From positions 1 through 34,160 of the forward strand of contig JAUXIJ010000035.1 of assembly GCA_030621085.1 (NCBI GenBank): DNA of 34,160 bases. The letters are read 5' to 3'. Source of the DNA: Candidatus Cloacimonadota bacterium. GTDB lineage: Bacteria > Cloacimonadota > Cloacimonadia > Cloacimonadales > TCS61. The notes beneath the pieces were generated by a model. That model ran no database searches. It saw nothing but the letters and a program-made list of their open reading frames with translations, and was not told the DNA's origin. The position numbers and the translations under genes are program-made. Positions 17,329 to 25,806 of the stretch are shown piece after piece (the stretch's first letter is position 1; the number at the start of each line of letters is the position of its first letter).

Positions 17329-18537
17329 ATGAAAAAAATAGCGATTGTATTTTTTTGTTTTTTGATTTTTTCATGCGGAAAAAAAATCCAAATGGACCAA
17401 GAGAGTTTAAGCGGAAGTAAAAGTATAGAAGAAACAATAGTTGACACCATCAAACATACAACAATAAAAATAGAACCTGACAAAAAAGTAATATCCCAAA
17501 AAAATAAAATCGGTTTTTCAAAATACACACGAGGAATATATCTTACTGCTTATACAGTTTCTAGTTCCAAATTTTATTCGATACTCGACAGTGCTCAAGC
17601 AGCTGGTATAAATACAGTTGTTTTTGATCTAAAGAACATGAATGGAAACATTTTCTTCTCAATACCCCAAAAAGACATTCTAACAGACGAAAAAATAAAA
17701 CCGATAATCAATATCCCAAAGGTGGTTAAAGCACTTCACAAGAGAAAAATGAAAGCCGTTGTCAGGGTAGTTATGTTCCACGATCAATATATTGCAAAGT
17801 GTGATTCAACATTAAGACCAATATCATCTTCAGGAAAATACTGGAAAGAGAGCAAAAAACGAAAACCTTCCTGGTTAGATCCCTCAAATTCGAAAGTACA
17901 AAAAGAATTATTAAGTATATTGAAAAAAATAGCAAAAAGCGGAGTAGATGAAATTCAATTAGATTATATTAGATTTCCAACACAAGGAAATATATCTGAT
18001 GCAGTATTTTCTTTTCAAATAGAAGATTCTCTGTTTGCAAAGGCAGATAGCAATTATGTGTTAAGAGAAAAATACAACATAATCGAAAACTTTATTATTC
18101 AGGCAAAAGATATTTGTTCAAAAAATAATGTAAGTTTAACAGCGGACGTTTTTGCTATTGTTGCCTGGCAAAGGAAATCTGATATAGAAGTTACAGGACA
18201 GGATATAGAAAAGATGACTAAACATTTAGATGCAATACACCCCATGATCTACTCCTCACATTTTTCCGCTGATTTTGGCTATAGAGAAGATGTATCAAAT
18301 GAACCTTACTTTATAATGTATAAAGCAACAAAACTGACAAAGAAATACTCAGAACCAAATTGTAAAGTTATACCATATATTCAAGCAAACAGTTGGAAAG
18401 TAAATTATAATCGGGAATATATTATTTCACAGATCAAAGCTATCGAAGATAATAAAAGTGATGGATATATTTTATGGAATGCTTCCAATAGATATTTTTC
18501 AACTTTAAATTGGTTGAAAAAATATTACGCTGATTAG
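17329..18537 (+). CDS. lipoprotein, putative glycoside hydrolase (DUF4015-type)
   Basis: Protein of 402 residues. A lipoprotein signal ends at the lipobox IFSC (Cys16). A spacer rich in Lys, Ser and Thr (17-65) follows, then a TIM-barrel-like domain from about residue 67 (GIYLTAYTVSSSKF) to the end. Blocks such as INTVVFDLKNMNGNI, VVRVVMFHDQYIA, WLDPSN, GVDEIQLDYIRFPTQG, LTADVFAIVAW and MIYSSHFSADFGY match the putative glycoside hydrolase family DUF4015 (PF13200). The Asp in QLDYIRFP and that in TADVF are catalytic candidates; the substrate is unknown. It follows atpC in the same direction and ends exactly at the parS site. Confidence 0.85.
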   Translation: MKKIAIVFFCFLIFSCGKKIQMDQESLSGSKSIEETIVDTIKHTTIKIEPDKKVISQKNKIGFSKYTRGIYLTAYTVSSSKFYSILDSAQAAGINTVVFDLKNMNGNIFFSIPQKDILTDEKIKPIINIPKVVKALHKRKMKAVVRVVMFHDQYIAKCDSTLRPISSSGKYWKESKKRKPSWLDPSNSKVQKELLSILKKIAKSGVDEIQLDYIRFPTQGNISDAVFSFQIEDSLFAKADSNYVLREKYNIIENFIIQAKDICSKNNVSLTADVFAIVAWQRKSDIEVTGQDIEKMTKHLDAIHPMIYSSHFSADFGYREDVSNEPYFIMYKATKLTKKYSEPNCKVIPYIQANSWKVNYNREYIISQIKAIEDNKSDGYILWNASNRYFSTLNWLKKYYAD

Positions 18538-18553
18538 TGTTTCACGTGAAACA
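18538..18553. promoter_or_regulatory. parS: parS centromere site
   Basis: The 16-base perfect palindrome TGTTTCACGTGAAACA matches the widely conserved chromosomal parS consensus TGTTNCACGTGAAACA at every position. It fills most of the 20-base gap between two convergent stop codons, so it is non-coding. ParB, encoded at 7437-8285, should load here. Confidence 0.93.
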
Positions 18554-18557
18554 CGCT

Positions 18558-19223
18558 TTAACCTAAAACGTTTTTTGTTAATGCTTTTTCTATTTCTTCA
18601 ATTGACGAAGTTTTGCGAAGTATTTTAAGATTAGACTCGTGCATTAAAAGCTTAGAAATATACGAAATTGAGAAAAGATGTTGAGCATCATTATGAAGTA
18701 ATAGCATAAAGAACAGTCTTACCGGCTGATTATCTATAGCATCGAATTCCACATCATTCTTTGAACGACCAAAAATAATGGCAGGTTTTTTTACTTTAGA
18801 TGGATGCAGGTGACGTGGATGAAGAAGTGCTACTCCCTTTCCAATAGCCGTAGAAACTAATTCTTCTCTTGCTACCACAACCTGATAAAGCCATCTGTGA
18901 TCTTTCACTATTTTTAGGTCCTTAGCTTTTTTTGACATTTCGGCAATTGCTTCATATTTATTGTCTGCAAAGAAATCCAAAAAGATAAATTTGGCTTTAA
19001 AATAATCAGAAAAACGACATACAGATCGTTTCAAGGCTAATTGTTCTACTTCTCTTTCATTCAAATTTGATAGCCATTCTTCAACCTCTGCTTTTTCTAT
19101 CTGATTTACATTTCCTTTTCTGGTAGCTTTAAATACTTTCGCTTTTATCATCTCTTTCACTATTGAATCAGTTACTTTCAGAAAATTTGCTGTTTGTTTG
19201 ATGGTTAAATAATCTCTTACCAT
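18558..19223 (-). CDS. HTH-EIIA(Ntr) fusion regulator
   Basis: Protein of 221 residues. Residues 1-55 form an excisionase-type helix-turn-helix (DYLTIKQTANFLKVTDSIVK, then EVEEWLSNL). From about 70 to the end is a PTS EIIA type-2 domain of the PtsN class. GKGVALLH (H135) is the counterpart of the phosphorylated His in GIAIPH. The blocks FDAIDNQPVRLFFMLL and SYISKLLMHESNLKILR match PtsN closely. The fusion suggests a DNA-binding sensor of PTS phosphorylation state; no EI, HPr or transport EII gene is near. It is convergent with the lipoprotein gene and divergent from the lptE-like gene, with a strong dyad between them. Confidence 0.88.
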   Translation of the reverse strand: MVRDYLTIKQTANFLKVTDSIVKEMIKAKVFKATRKGNVNQIEKAEVEEWLSNLNEREVEQLALKRSVCRFSDYFKAKFIFLDFFADNKYEAIAEMSKKAKDLKIVKDHRWLYQVVVAREELVSTAIGKGVALLHPRHLHPSKVKKPAIIFGRSKNDVEFDAIDNQPVRLFFMLLLHNDAQHLFSISYISKLLMHESNLKILRKTSSIEEIEKALTKNVLG

Positions 19224-19260
19224 TTACACTCCTGCCAAAAATTTATAATGCCTTTGTTGA

Positions 19261-19308
19261 ATTATATAAGATTTTCTGTCAAGCATTACGACTAATTTCT
19301 TGACAGAA
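19261..19308. promoter_or_regulatory. divergent promoter/operator dyad
   Basis: A perfect 10-base inverted repeat, TTCTGTCAAG (19274-19283) and CTTGACAGAA (19299-19308), has a 15-base spacer. It lies between the divergent HTH-EIIA and lptE-like genes. Each arm contains a TTGACA facing outward. On the minus strand a TATAAT (19266-19261) is close by, but at a spacing too short to pair with that TTGACA. It is probably an operator or a pair of promoters. Confidence 0.45.
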
Positions 19309-19334
19309 TATGAAATATTTTATTGCTAAAAATT

Positions 19335-19823
19335 ATGAAAAAATCAATGTTTATTGTATTTGTTGTAATATTGTGCTCCTGCACATATTCGGTGTATACT
19401 ACTGGCTATCCACATTTGAAGAGTATTGCTATTACGCCTTTTGAGAATAAAACGACACAATACAATCTCGAAGAAAATATTCACAATTCTTTATCGAGTA
19501 ATTTCGAAAATGACGGCAGACTAAAAATTGTGGGTCTTTCACCGGATTGTCAATTAGATGGTGAGATACTGGACTATTCAAATAAAATACTTTCCTATGC
19601 CGGATCTAGTGTAGAGGAGTATGAAGTTCGGATATTATTTAAAATCAGTTTTACAGACCTGAAAAAGAATATGATCATCTTGAAAAATGATGCTCTACAG
19701 CTATCTGAAACATATTCTTCTTCTGAAGAAATAAGTAAATTCAAAACTGAGGAAGAAGCACAAGAAAAAATAATTAACGACCTTTTTGATTATATAATTA
19801 AAGAAAGCCTAGAAGAATGGTAA
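19335..19823 (+). CDS. LptE-like outer-membrane lipoprotein
   Basis: Lipoprotein of 162 residues from the ATG at 19335; an earlier in-frame TTG at 19323 is less likely. The signal peptide (1-15) ends at the lipobox LCSC (Cys16). Its domain opening (YPHLKSIAITPFENKTTQ, then NIHNSLSSNFENDGRLKIV) fits the LptE/LPS-assembly lipoprotein family (PF04390). LptE plugs the LptD outer-membrane channel that inserts LPS. No lptD is in the window. The call rests on the domain opening and length; it could be another LPS-assembly-like lipoprotein. It overlaps the next gene by seven bases. Confidence 0.78.
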   Translation: MKKSMFIVFVVILCSCTYSVYTTGYPHLKSIAITPFENKTTQYNLEENIHNSLSSNFENDGRLKIVGLSPDCQLDGEILDYSNKILSYAGSSVEEYEVRILFKISFTDLKKNMIILKNDALQLSETYSSSEEISKFKTEEEAQEKIINDLFDYIIKESLEEW

Positions 19824-20548
19824 GACTAAATAAATATCTTGCAATATGTAACTTGGGTTCGCGACGAAGTGTGGAAACGCTGATCTCAAACCATAGAATA
19901 AAGATAAATGGAAATATTGTAACTGATCTTTCAACAATCATCGATGAAGATAAAGACGTTGTGGAATTTGATGGGAAAGCACTTGTACCCACTGTTGAAA
20001 AGATTTATCTTATGCTGAATAAACCTAAAAAGTATGTTGTGACAAAAAAAGACGAAATTAACAGAAACACCGTCTATGACTTGCTCCCCGATTTTGGCGT
20101 TAACATATTTTCCGTCGGGCGTCTTGATTACATGTCTGAAGGTTTATTGATTTTTACGAATGATGGTGATTTTAGTGAAAAAATAATTCATCCACGTTAC
20201 AAACTTCCAAAACTATATAAAGTAAAAGTAAAAGGAAATTTGGATAAAGCCCAGTTGGAGCAACTAAGAAGAGGAGTTAAGATCTCAGGAAAGACAACCC
20301 AGCCTGCTATTGTTCACTTGAAAAAAACAACACCAGATGTAGCAGTACTTAGAATGACGATCTTTGAAGGCAGAAAAAGGCAAATCAGATATATGCTCAA
20401 AGCAGTTGGATCGGAAGTATTGGAATTGAAACGGCTTCAAATAGGTAATTTGAAACTTGGAAAGCTTCCTCCCGGAATGTGGCGTATGTTGAAACCGGGA
20501 GAGATAAGATCACTTCTTACTAATAATGAATGGAGAAGGCAACAATGA
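19817..20548 (+). CDS. 23S/16S rRNA pseudouridine synthase, RsuA/RluB family
   Basis: Protein of 243 residues. An N-terminal S4 RNA-binding domain (about 1-57, VRLNKYLAICNLGSRRSVET) is followed by a pseudouridine synthase domain. The catalytic Asp is D104 in VGRLDYMSEGLLIFTNDG, and the GRKRQIRYMLKAVG block is typical. It isomerises uridine in rRNA; RluB (23S 2605) is likeliest, but the family members cannot be told apart by eye. The start overlaps the end of the lptE-like gene, and the stop overlaps the ychF-like start (ATGA). Confidence 0.93.
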   Translation: MVRLNKYLAICNLGSRRSVETLISNHRIKINGNIVTDLSTIIDEDKDVVEFDGKALVPTVEKIYLMLNKPKKYVVTKKDEINRNTVYDLLPDFGVNIFSVGRLDYMSEGLLIFTNDGDFSEKIIHPRYKLPKLYKVKVKGNLDKAQLEQLRRGVKISGKTTQPAIVHLKKTTPDVAVLRMTIFEGRKRQIRYMLKAVGSEVLELKRLQIGNLKLGKLPPGMWRMLKPGEIRSLLTNNEWRRQQ

Positions 20549-21621
20549 AAATTGGGTTGATAGGTTTACCGAATTCCGGTAAAACTACAATTTTTAACGC
20601 TCTAACCGGCCTTGATGCCGAGATTACTGGCTATTCTACTCAGAAAACTGAACCTAATCTTGGTATTGTAGAAATCAAAGATAAAAGAGTTACACAACTT
20701 TCTGAAATGTATGAACCTCAAAAGACTATTTATGCAACTATCGAATATATCGATTTTGCCGGACTATCCGCAGGTTCTGGTAAAGAAATTCTATCTGGAA
20801 CTCTTTTATCTTTTGCAAAGCTCACAGATGCTCTTGCAATAGTGGTCAGGAACTTCGATGATAAAATCCTAAACCAGACTTTGGGCAAACCTGATCCTCT
20901 TGATGACATAGATAAAATCAATACTGAATTGATAATTTCCGATTTAATTATTGCTGAAAGAAGATTAGAGAAAATTGAGCTCAGCTTGAAAAGAGGTATC
21001 AAAGAGAATAAGCTAATAATAGAGGAGAAAGCTGTTAAGAAGGCAATTGAAAGCTTAAATAAAGAGATTCCTATAAGAGATATTGAATTTCCATCTGATG
21101 AAGAAAAATCAATTCGCGGCTTTCAATTTTTAAGCCAGAAACCATTGATGATTATCCTGAACTCAGATGAGAAGAATTTCAGACATAATTCAGAACTACT
21201 AGAAAAGATTCGCAACAATTTTATGGTTATGGAATTTGCCGGAAACTTTGAAATGGAATTAGACAAACTTTCGCAAGAAGAACAGCAGGATTTCATGGCA
21301 GATATGAATATAAAAGAATCTGCACGAGATAGACTTACAAAATTTTCTTACGAACTTCTTGGCTATATCAGTTTTTTTACGATAGGAAAAGATGAGGTTC
21401 GAGCATGGACTATCGTCAAAGGTGAGAATGCTGTAGATGCGGCTGGAAAGGTACATTCCGATCTAGCAAGAGGATTCATCCGGGCAGAGTGTTTTTCCTA
21501 TGAAGACCTGGTACGTTTTGGCAGCGAAAAAACTCTGCGTGAAAAGGGCTTATTCCGCTTAGAAGGAAAAAATTACATTGTCAAAGATGGTGATATAATA
21601 AATATCCGTTTCAGCGTATAA
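20545..21621 (+). CDS. ychF: YchF-like GTPase/ATPase with TGS domain
   Basis: Protein of 358 residues from the ATG at 20545, which has GGAGAAGG upstream and a four-base overlap with the previous stop. An in-frame ATG 15 bases earlier is less likely. P-loop GLPNSGKTT (7-15) is followed by the YchF block KTIYATIEYIDFAGLSAGSG. The C-terminal TGS domain (about 275-358) has DEVRAWTIVKG, GFIRAECFSYEDLVRFGS and the DGDIINIRF ending. The usual P-loop NVGKST is NSGKTT here, and the NKxD-like motif appears as LNSDE. YchF (Ola1) binds ribosomes and prefers ATP in several species. It may be a diverged paralogue. Confidence 0.9.
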   Translation: MKIGLIGLPNSGKTTIFNALTGLDAEITGYSTQKTEPNLGIVEIKDKRVTQLSEMYEPQKTIYATIEYIDFAGLSAGSGKEILSGTLLSFAKLTDALAIVVRNFDDKILNQTLGKPDPLDDIDKINTELIISDLIIAERRLEKIELSLKRGIKENKLIIEEKAVKKAIESLNKEIPIRDIEFPSDEEKSIRGFQFLSQKPLMIILNSDEKNFRHNSELLEKIRNNFMVMEFAGNFEMELDKLSQEEQQDFMADMNIKESARDRLTKFSYELLGYISFFTIGKDEVRAWTIVKGENAVDAAGKVHSDLARGFIRAECFSYEDLVRFGSEKTLREKGLFRLEGKNYIVKDGDIINIRFSV

Positions 21622-21636
21622 ATGGAGTGAAAAAAT

Positions 21637-23925
21637 ATGAAAACCGAAGTTAAAAAAAGTTTCTGGTATGTATTCGCTGGATTAGCTCTGCTAATAATAT
21701 CCGTGTTATTTCTATTTTCCATCTCTGGTGATGTGCGCATTCTGAATTTTGATTATGAGATAATGAAGAATTCCAATATCACTTTCTTTAGATTTATCAA
21801 ATTACAATTTCCGAATTTTAATAACCCTATCGGTATATTTGGTGTTTTTTTTGGTTATTGGTTGCTGTATATTTTCGGTAAGTTCTTTTGCTTCTCTTTG
21901 CTTTTGGGAACTGCGCTTATCGGGTTTTTCATGATCTTCGCGAAGGACAAAATAAAGTTTTTGCAGAAGATTCTATTTTTCATTCTTTTTGCATTTTTCT
22001 TCAATTTCATCAGGTTTTCTATCCAGATGAACGAATTTCTTATCATCAATGAAAAAATCAGGATCTTACTTGTAGGGGTAATTCCCTGGAATTTTTTTGA
22101 ATTCATGGTGAAGATCTTTGATCGTATAGGCACACTTATAATATCAATTGCAGTTGTTATTACCAGCATACTCATCATTTTTGAAGTAGAAAATATCAAG
22201 AATTTCTTTGTTTGGTTTTATAAGGCTATTTATAAAACGATAATATTTATCAGCAGGTTATTTTTCAAAAAACCAATGGTACCCGGGAGGAAGAAGGCAA
22301 AGACCAGAAAGATTAAAGAAATAAAATTTCTGGATGATGATAGAAGTAAGAGAAAATCTAAATTGAATATTATTGATCATGTTGCTCATGAAAAGGATGA
22401 ACAAAACCCTAAACCAAAAATAATAAAACCTAAACTAACCCAGGATAAAGATAAGGTAACCGATACTCCACGGGAATACGTAATTCCGGAAATCGAAGAT
22501 TTCCTTACCAGCACACAACCTACAAAAAGAGATCGAGAAAATATAGAAGCAAATATTCGTGAAGTAAGTAATATCCTTATTCAAAAGCTTGCAGAATTCA
22601 ATGTGGATGCAGAAGTAATGAACGTGAACATCGGACCCATTATTACTCAATACGAAATTAAACCCGCTGCAGGAATAAAAGTGAACAAATTCCACGCTTT
22701 AGCAGATGATCTGGCTTTAGCCATCAAAGCTACCAGCATCAGGGTGCAGGCACCCATTCCCGGCAGAGGACTGGTCGGAATTGAAATTCCCAATGTAAAT
22801 CGCGATACCATTTTTCTGAAAGATATTCTGCTTTCCGATGAAATAAAAGGATTAAAAAGTAAGTTAGCTTTTGGATTGGGGAAAGATATTTCTGGTAAAC
22901 CAATGGTTGCAGATCTGGCTACAATGCCCCATCTGCTTATCGCTGGTGCTACAGGGTCAGGGAAAAGTGTATGCGTAAATACAATAATAAATAGTATTCT
23001 TTTCAGGGCAACCCCAGACGAAGTTCGCTTTATTCTCATCGATCCCAAACGTATCGAGCTTTCCGGTTATGAAGGCATTCCGCATCTTATTCAGGAAGTA
23101 GTTACAAATAACGAAGATGCTCTCATTGCTCTTAACTGGGGTGTAGTCGAAATGGAACATAGATATGAACTTCTTCAAAAATACAAAGTAAAGAACCTGA
23201 ATTCATACAATGAAAAGATTACAAAACTCAGGCAAAAAGATGAATCGATAGAAGATATTCCTTTACCTCACATTATCATCATCGTGGATGAATTAGCCGA
23301 CCTTATGATGACCGTAGGCAGGGATGTGGAAAGACCAATCACCCGCCTGGCTCAAATGGCTCGCGCCATTGGTGTTCATCTTATCCTGGCAACTCAGCGT
23401 CCCTCAATAAAAGTTATTACAGGTGTTATCAAGGCTAATTTCCCCTCACGAATTGCATTTAAAGTTTCTACAAAAATTGACTCGAGAGTTATTATCGATG
23501 CAAATGGAGCAGAAAAACTTCTTGGATTGGGAGATAGTTTATTCCTGGCACCCGGAAAAGCAGGACCTGATAGGATACACGGAGCGTACATTCTGCCTTC
23601 GGAAATACATAATGTAATAGATTATTTGAGAACACAACCCAAATCGGAACAAGATATCACAATTATTTCCGACGAACAGACAACCTTGGATGAATTTAAT
23701 TATGATGATGAATTATTTCCTGAAGCAGCCGTAGCAGTTGTAACGGCAGGACAGGCTTCTGTTTCTATGCTGCAAAGACATTTTAAAATTGGATATGCCA
23801 GAGCAGGAAGGCTTATCGATATGATGGAACAAGCTGGAATCGTAGGACCGCATGTTGGCAGTAAATCCCGTGAAGTAATGGCATCAGAAGAGGATTTAAA
23901 GATCTATGGCTACCTACCTGATTAG
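21637..23925 (+). CDS. ftsK: DNA translocase FtsK
   Basis: Protein of 762 residues, complete. The N-terminal domain (about 1-190) has several membrane helices that anchor it at the septum. A charged linker (200-290) is shorter than in E. coli. The motor domain has RVQAPIPGRGLVGIEIPN, Walker A GATGSGKS (437-444), Walker B IIIIVDELADLMM and the FPSRIAFKVSTKIDSRVIID block. The C-terminal gamma winged helix (about 690-750, ASVSMLQRHFKIGYARAGRL) reads polar DNA motifs and activates XerCD. It moves chromosome ends to daughter cells at division. It overlaps lolA by 20 bases, an ftsK-lolA order also known from proteobacteria. Confidence 0.97.
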   Translation: MKTEVKKSFWYVFAGLALLIISVLFLFSISGDVRILNFDYEIMKNSNITFFRFIKLQFPNFNNPIGIFGVFFGYWLLYIFGKFFCFSLLLGTALIGFFMIFAKDKIKFLQKILFFILFAFFFNFIRFSIQMNEFLIINEKIRILLVGVIPWNFFEFMVKIFDRIGTLIISIAVVITSILIIFEVENIKNFFVWFYKAIYKTIIFISRLFFKKPMVPGRKKAKTRKIKEIKFLDDDRSKRKSKLNIIDHVAHEKDEQNPKPKIIKPKLTQDKDKVTDTPREYVIPEIEDFLTSTQPTKRDRENIEANIREVSNILIQKLAEFNVDAEVMNVNIGPIITQYEIKPAAGIKVNKFHALADDLALAIKATSIRVQAPIPGRGLVGIEIPNVNRDTIFLKDILLSDEIKGLKSKLAFGLGKDISGKPMVADLATMPHLLIAGATGSGKSVCVNTIINSILFRATPDEVRFILIDPKRIELSGYEGIPHLIQEVVTNNEDALIALNWGVVEMEHRYELLQKYKVKNLNSYNEKITKLRQKDESIEDIPLPHIIIIVDELADLMMTVGRDVERPITRLAQMARAIGVHLILATQRPSIKVITGVIKANFPSRIAFKVSTKIDSRVIIDANGAEKLLGLGDSLFLAPGKAGPDRIHGAYILPSEIHNVIDYLRTQPKSEQDITIISDEQTTLDEFNYDDELFPEAAVAVVTAGQASVSMLQRHFKIGYARAGRLIDMMEQAGIVGPHVGSKSREVMASEEDLKIYGYLPD

Positions 23926-24517
23926 AATTACACTCCTCTGTTTATTTTTAATGGCATCTCTTTTTGCTGATGAGCAATTAGAAAAAATATATGAAAATAT
24001 TTTGCTAACTTATTCCGATATAAAGAGTTATGAAGCAGATTTCACGCAAAAAAATTACTGGAAAGAACTTGATATATTCAAACAATCAAAAGGAAATATT
24101 TACTACAATACGGATCATTTCTTGATGAGATACAGTGAACCAGCAGGGCAATTGTTGCTTATAGAAAATGATGTTGTTACGATGTATGATGCAGCTTCAC
24201 AGCAGGCTCTCATTTCAAATGATATACAAACAGAACTAAAACCTGTGAAATTAATTTCAGAGTATTGGGATGTTTCCAAGAAAGAATTGATCGAGAGCGA
24301 TAGCATAAGTTTCAGGATCAGGTTGGTAACTCCGGACAGCCAGCAGATCGAGGTAAATATTAAAGATTTTCTGATAACTGATTTTTCTATCATTGATATC
24401 GATGAAAATAGTGTAATTTATAAATTCTCCAATGAAAAAATTAATAAAAGCTTGCAGAAAGTTATTTTTGAGATTACTTTACCTGAAGATATAAATATAA
24501 TAGATAATAGAAGATAA
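23906..24517 (+). CDS. lolA: outer-membrane lipoprotein carrier LolA
   Basis: Protein of 203 residues. The signal peptide (1-21) ends at FA|DEQ. The mature LolA-type beta-half-barrel shows SDIKSYEADFTQKNYWK, GNIYYNTDHFLMRYSEPAGQ (about 51-70) and LLIENDVVTMYD. It shuttles lipoproteins through the periplasm from LolCDE to the outer membrane. It starts within the last bases of ftsK. Its presence with an LptE-like protein supports an outer membrane. Confidence 0.9.
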   Translation: MATYLIRITLLCLFLMASLFADEQLEKIYENILLTYSDIKSYEADFTQKNYWKELDIFKQSKGNIYYNTDHFLMRYSEPAGQLLLIENDVVTMYDAASQQALISNDIQTELKPVKLISEYWDVSKKELIESDSISFRIRLVTPDSQQIEVNIKDFLITDFSIIDIDENSVIYKFSNEKINKSLQKVIFEITLPEDINIIDNRR

Positions 24518-24587
24518 ATGCGGCTTGGAAGATTCTTTGATTAGGATTTTCTAACCTTGAATAAAAGCATTTCAACCAGGAGAAATT

Positions 24588-25643
24588 ATGATCGCTCTAA
24601 TTATGGCAGGTGGTGTGGGAACGAGATTCTGGCCACTCAGTAGAGAATCCAATCCGAAACAGTTTCTGAAAATCATATACGATAAATCAATGCTGCAAAT
24701 GACCGTGGAAAGATTGCTTCCAAAGATTAAGATGGGAGATATTTATATTGTAACTGCACAGTCTCAGGTTGAACTTACAAAAAAACATCTACCTCAACTT
24801 CCCGCAGAAAATATCATCATCGAACCATTCGGGATGAACACCGCTCCCTGTATTGCTATCAGCGCTCAATATCTCGCCCGTAAATACGATAAAAACGAAA
24901 AGATGATAGTATTGCCGGCTGACCATTTAATTGCCCTTAAAGACGATTTTCTGGCTTCTCTTAATGTTGGGAAAGATTCCGCTGAACTGGACAACCTGGT
25001 AACCTTCGGAATTAAACCGGATTACCCTTCAACCGGTTATGGCTACATCGAAGCAGGTAGAGAAATAGAGAAAGGAATGTTTAACGTGAAACAGTTTAAG
25101 GAAAAACCCGACCTGAAAACAGCTGAAACCTTTCTGGATGCAGGAAATTTCTTCTGGAACAGCGGTATGTTCATGTGGAAGATCGAAACCATTCTTAAAG
25201 CCTATCAGGATCACCTTCCAAAGGTTACTGAAGTTCTAAAAAAAATAGAAACCAAATGGAATTTGGAAGGACTTTCAGCTGATATATCTTATGAATATAC
25301 TGAAATGCCCAAGTTGCCAGTCGATATCGGCATCATGGAAAAAGCAGAAAAACGAGTTGTGATCCCGGTAGATTACGGTTGGAGTGATGTAGGAAGTTGG
25401 AAAGCACTCTATGATATTTCTCAAAAAGATGAAAATAATAATGTTCTTAAATGTAAGAGTGAAATAATTGAAAGTAAGAATAACTACGTAAATTCAGATA
25501 AATTTGTTGCTCTCATCGGAGTGGAGAACCTGGTAGTGATAGATAGCGGAGATGCGCTTCTTATTGCAAGTAAAGATCGCAGCGAAGATGTGAAAAAAAT
25601 AGTTGAGAAATTGAAAAAAGACGGAAAGGAAGAATTGTTGTAG
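24588..25643 (+). CDS. manC: mannose-1-phosphate guanylyltransferase
   Basis: Protein of 351 residues, the guanylyltransferase domain alone without the isomerase part of bifunctional ManC/AlgA. The nucleotide loop is AGGVGTRFWPLSRE (7-20), followed by NPKQFL. Also present are IIEPFGMNTAPCIA, VLPADHLI (about 108-115), the FKEKP block (about 169-173) and GNFFWNSGMFMWK. It makes GDP-mannose for glycans and LPS. AGGAG lies before the ATG. A parS-like sequence is embedded in its coding region (25078-25093). A palindromic repeat follows the stop. Confidence 0.95.
   Translation: MIALIMAGGVGTRFWPLSRESNPKQFLKIIYDKSMLQMTVERLLPKIKMGDIYIVTAQSQVELTKKHLPQLPAENIIIEPFGMNTAPCIAISAQYLARKYDKNEKMIVLPADHLIALKDDFLASLNVGKDSAELDNLVTFGIKPDYPSTGYGYIEAGREIEKGMFNVKQFKEKPDLKTAETFLDAGNFFWNSGMFMWKIETILKAYQDHLPKVTEVLKKIETKWNLEGLSADISYEYTEMPKLPVDIGIMEKAEKRVVIPVDYGWSDVGSWKALYDISQKDENNNVLKCKSEIIESKNNYVNSDKFVALIGVENLVVIDSGDALLIASKDRSEDVKKIVEKLKKDGKEELL
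25078..25093. promoter_or_regulatory. parS: parS-like site, one mismatch
   Basis: TGTTTAACGTGAAACA differs from the perfect site at 18538 only at position 6 (A for C). It lies inside manC, encoding part of MFNVKQ. B. subtilis functional parS sites include copies in genes and with one or two mismatches. The change here touches the CACGTG core, so binding may be weak. Confidence 0.5.
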
Positions 25644-25653
25644 TTCCGTCTAA

Positions 25654-25737
25654 TCTCCCTTTTGCTTGTCCGACGTAGCTTCCATCCTTTGTAGCTATGC
25701 TACTACGGAGGACAGGCAGCGAAGTTGGAAAGGGAGA
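25654..25737. repeat. palindromic repeat element 3' of manC
   Basis: An 84-base element, 10 bases after the manC stop, has nested inverted arms. The outer pair is TCTCCCTTT (25654-25662) and AAAGGGAGA (25729-25737). The inner pair is TGCTTGTCC (25663-25671) and GGACAGGCA (25710-25718), with one mismatch. The left arm's reverse complement, GCTACGTCGGACAAGC, matches 13 of 16 bases of GCTCCGCCGGGCAAGC inside the gene at 27353. It may also act as a transcript-ending hairpin, but no T-run follows. The rest of this gap (to 25806) holds the GGAGG before the next gene. Confidence 0.6.
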
Positions 25738-25806
25738 ATTAAAGAAGGGTTTATTTAAATCTGTTTTGCAGAAGTCGAAGGATGTTAAGCTGAACAGGAG
25801 GTTATT

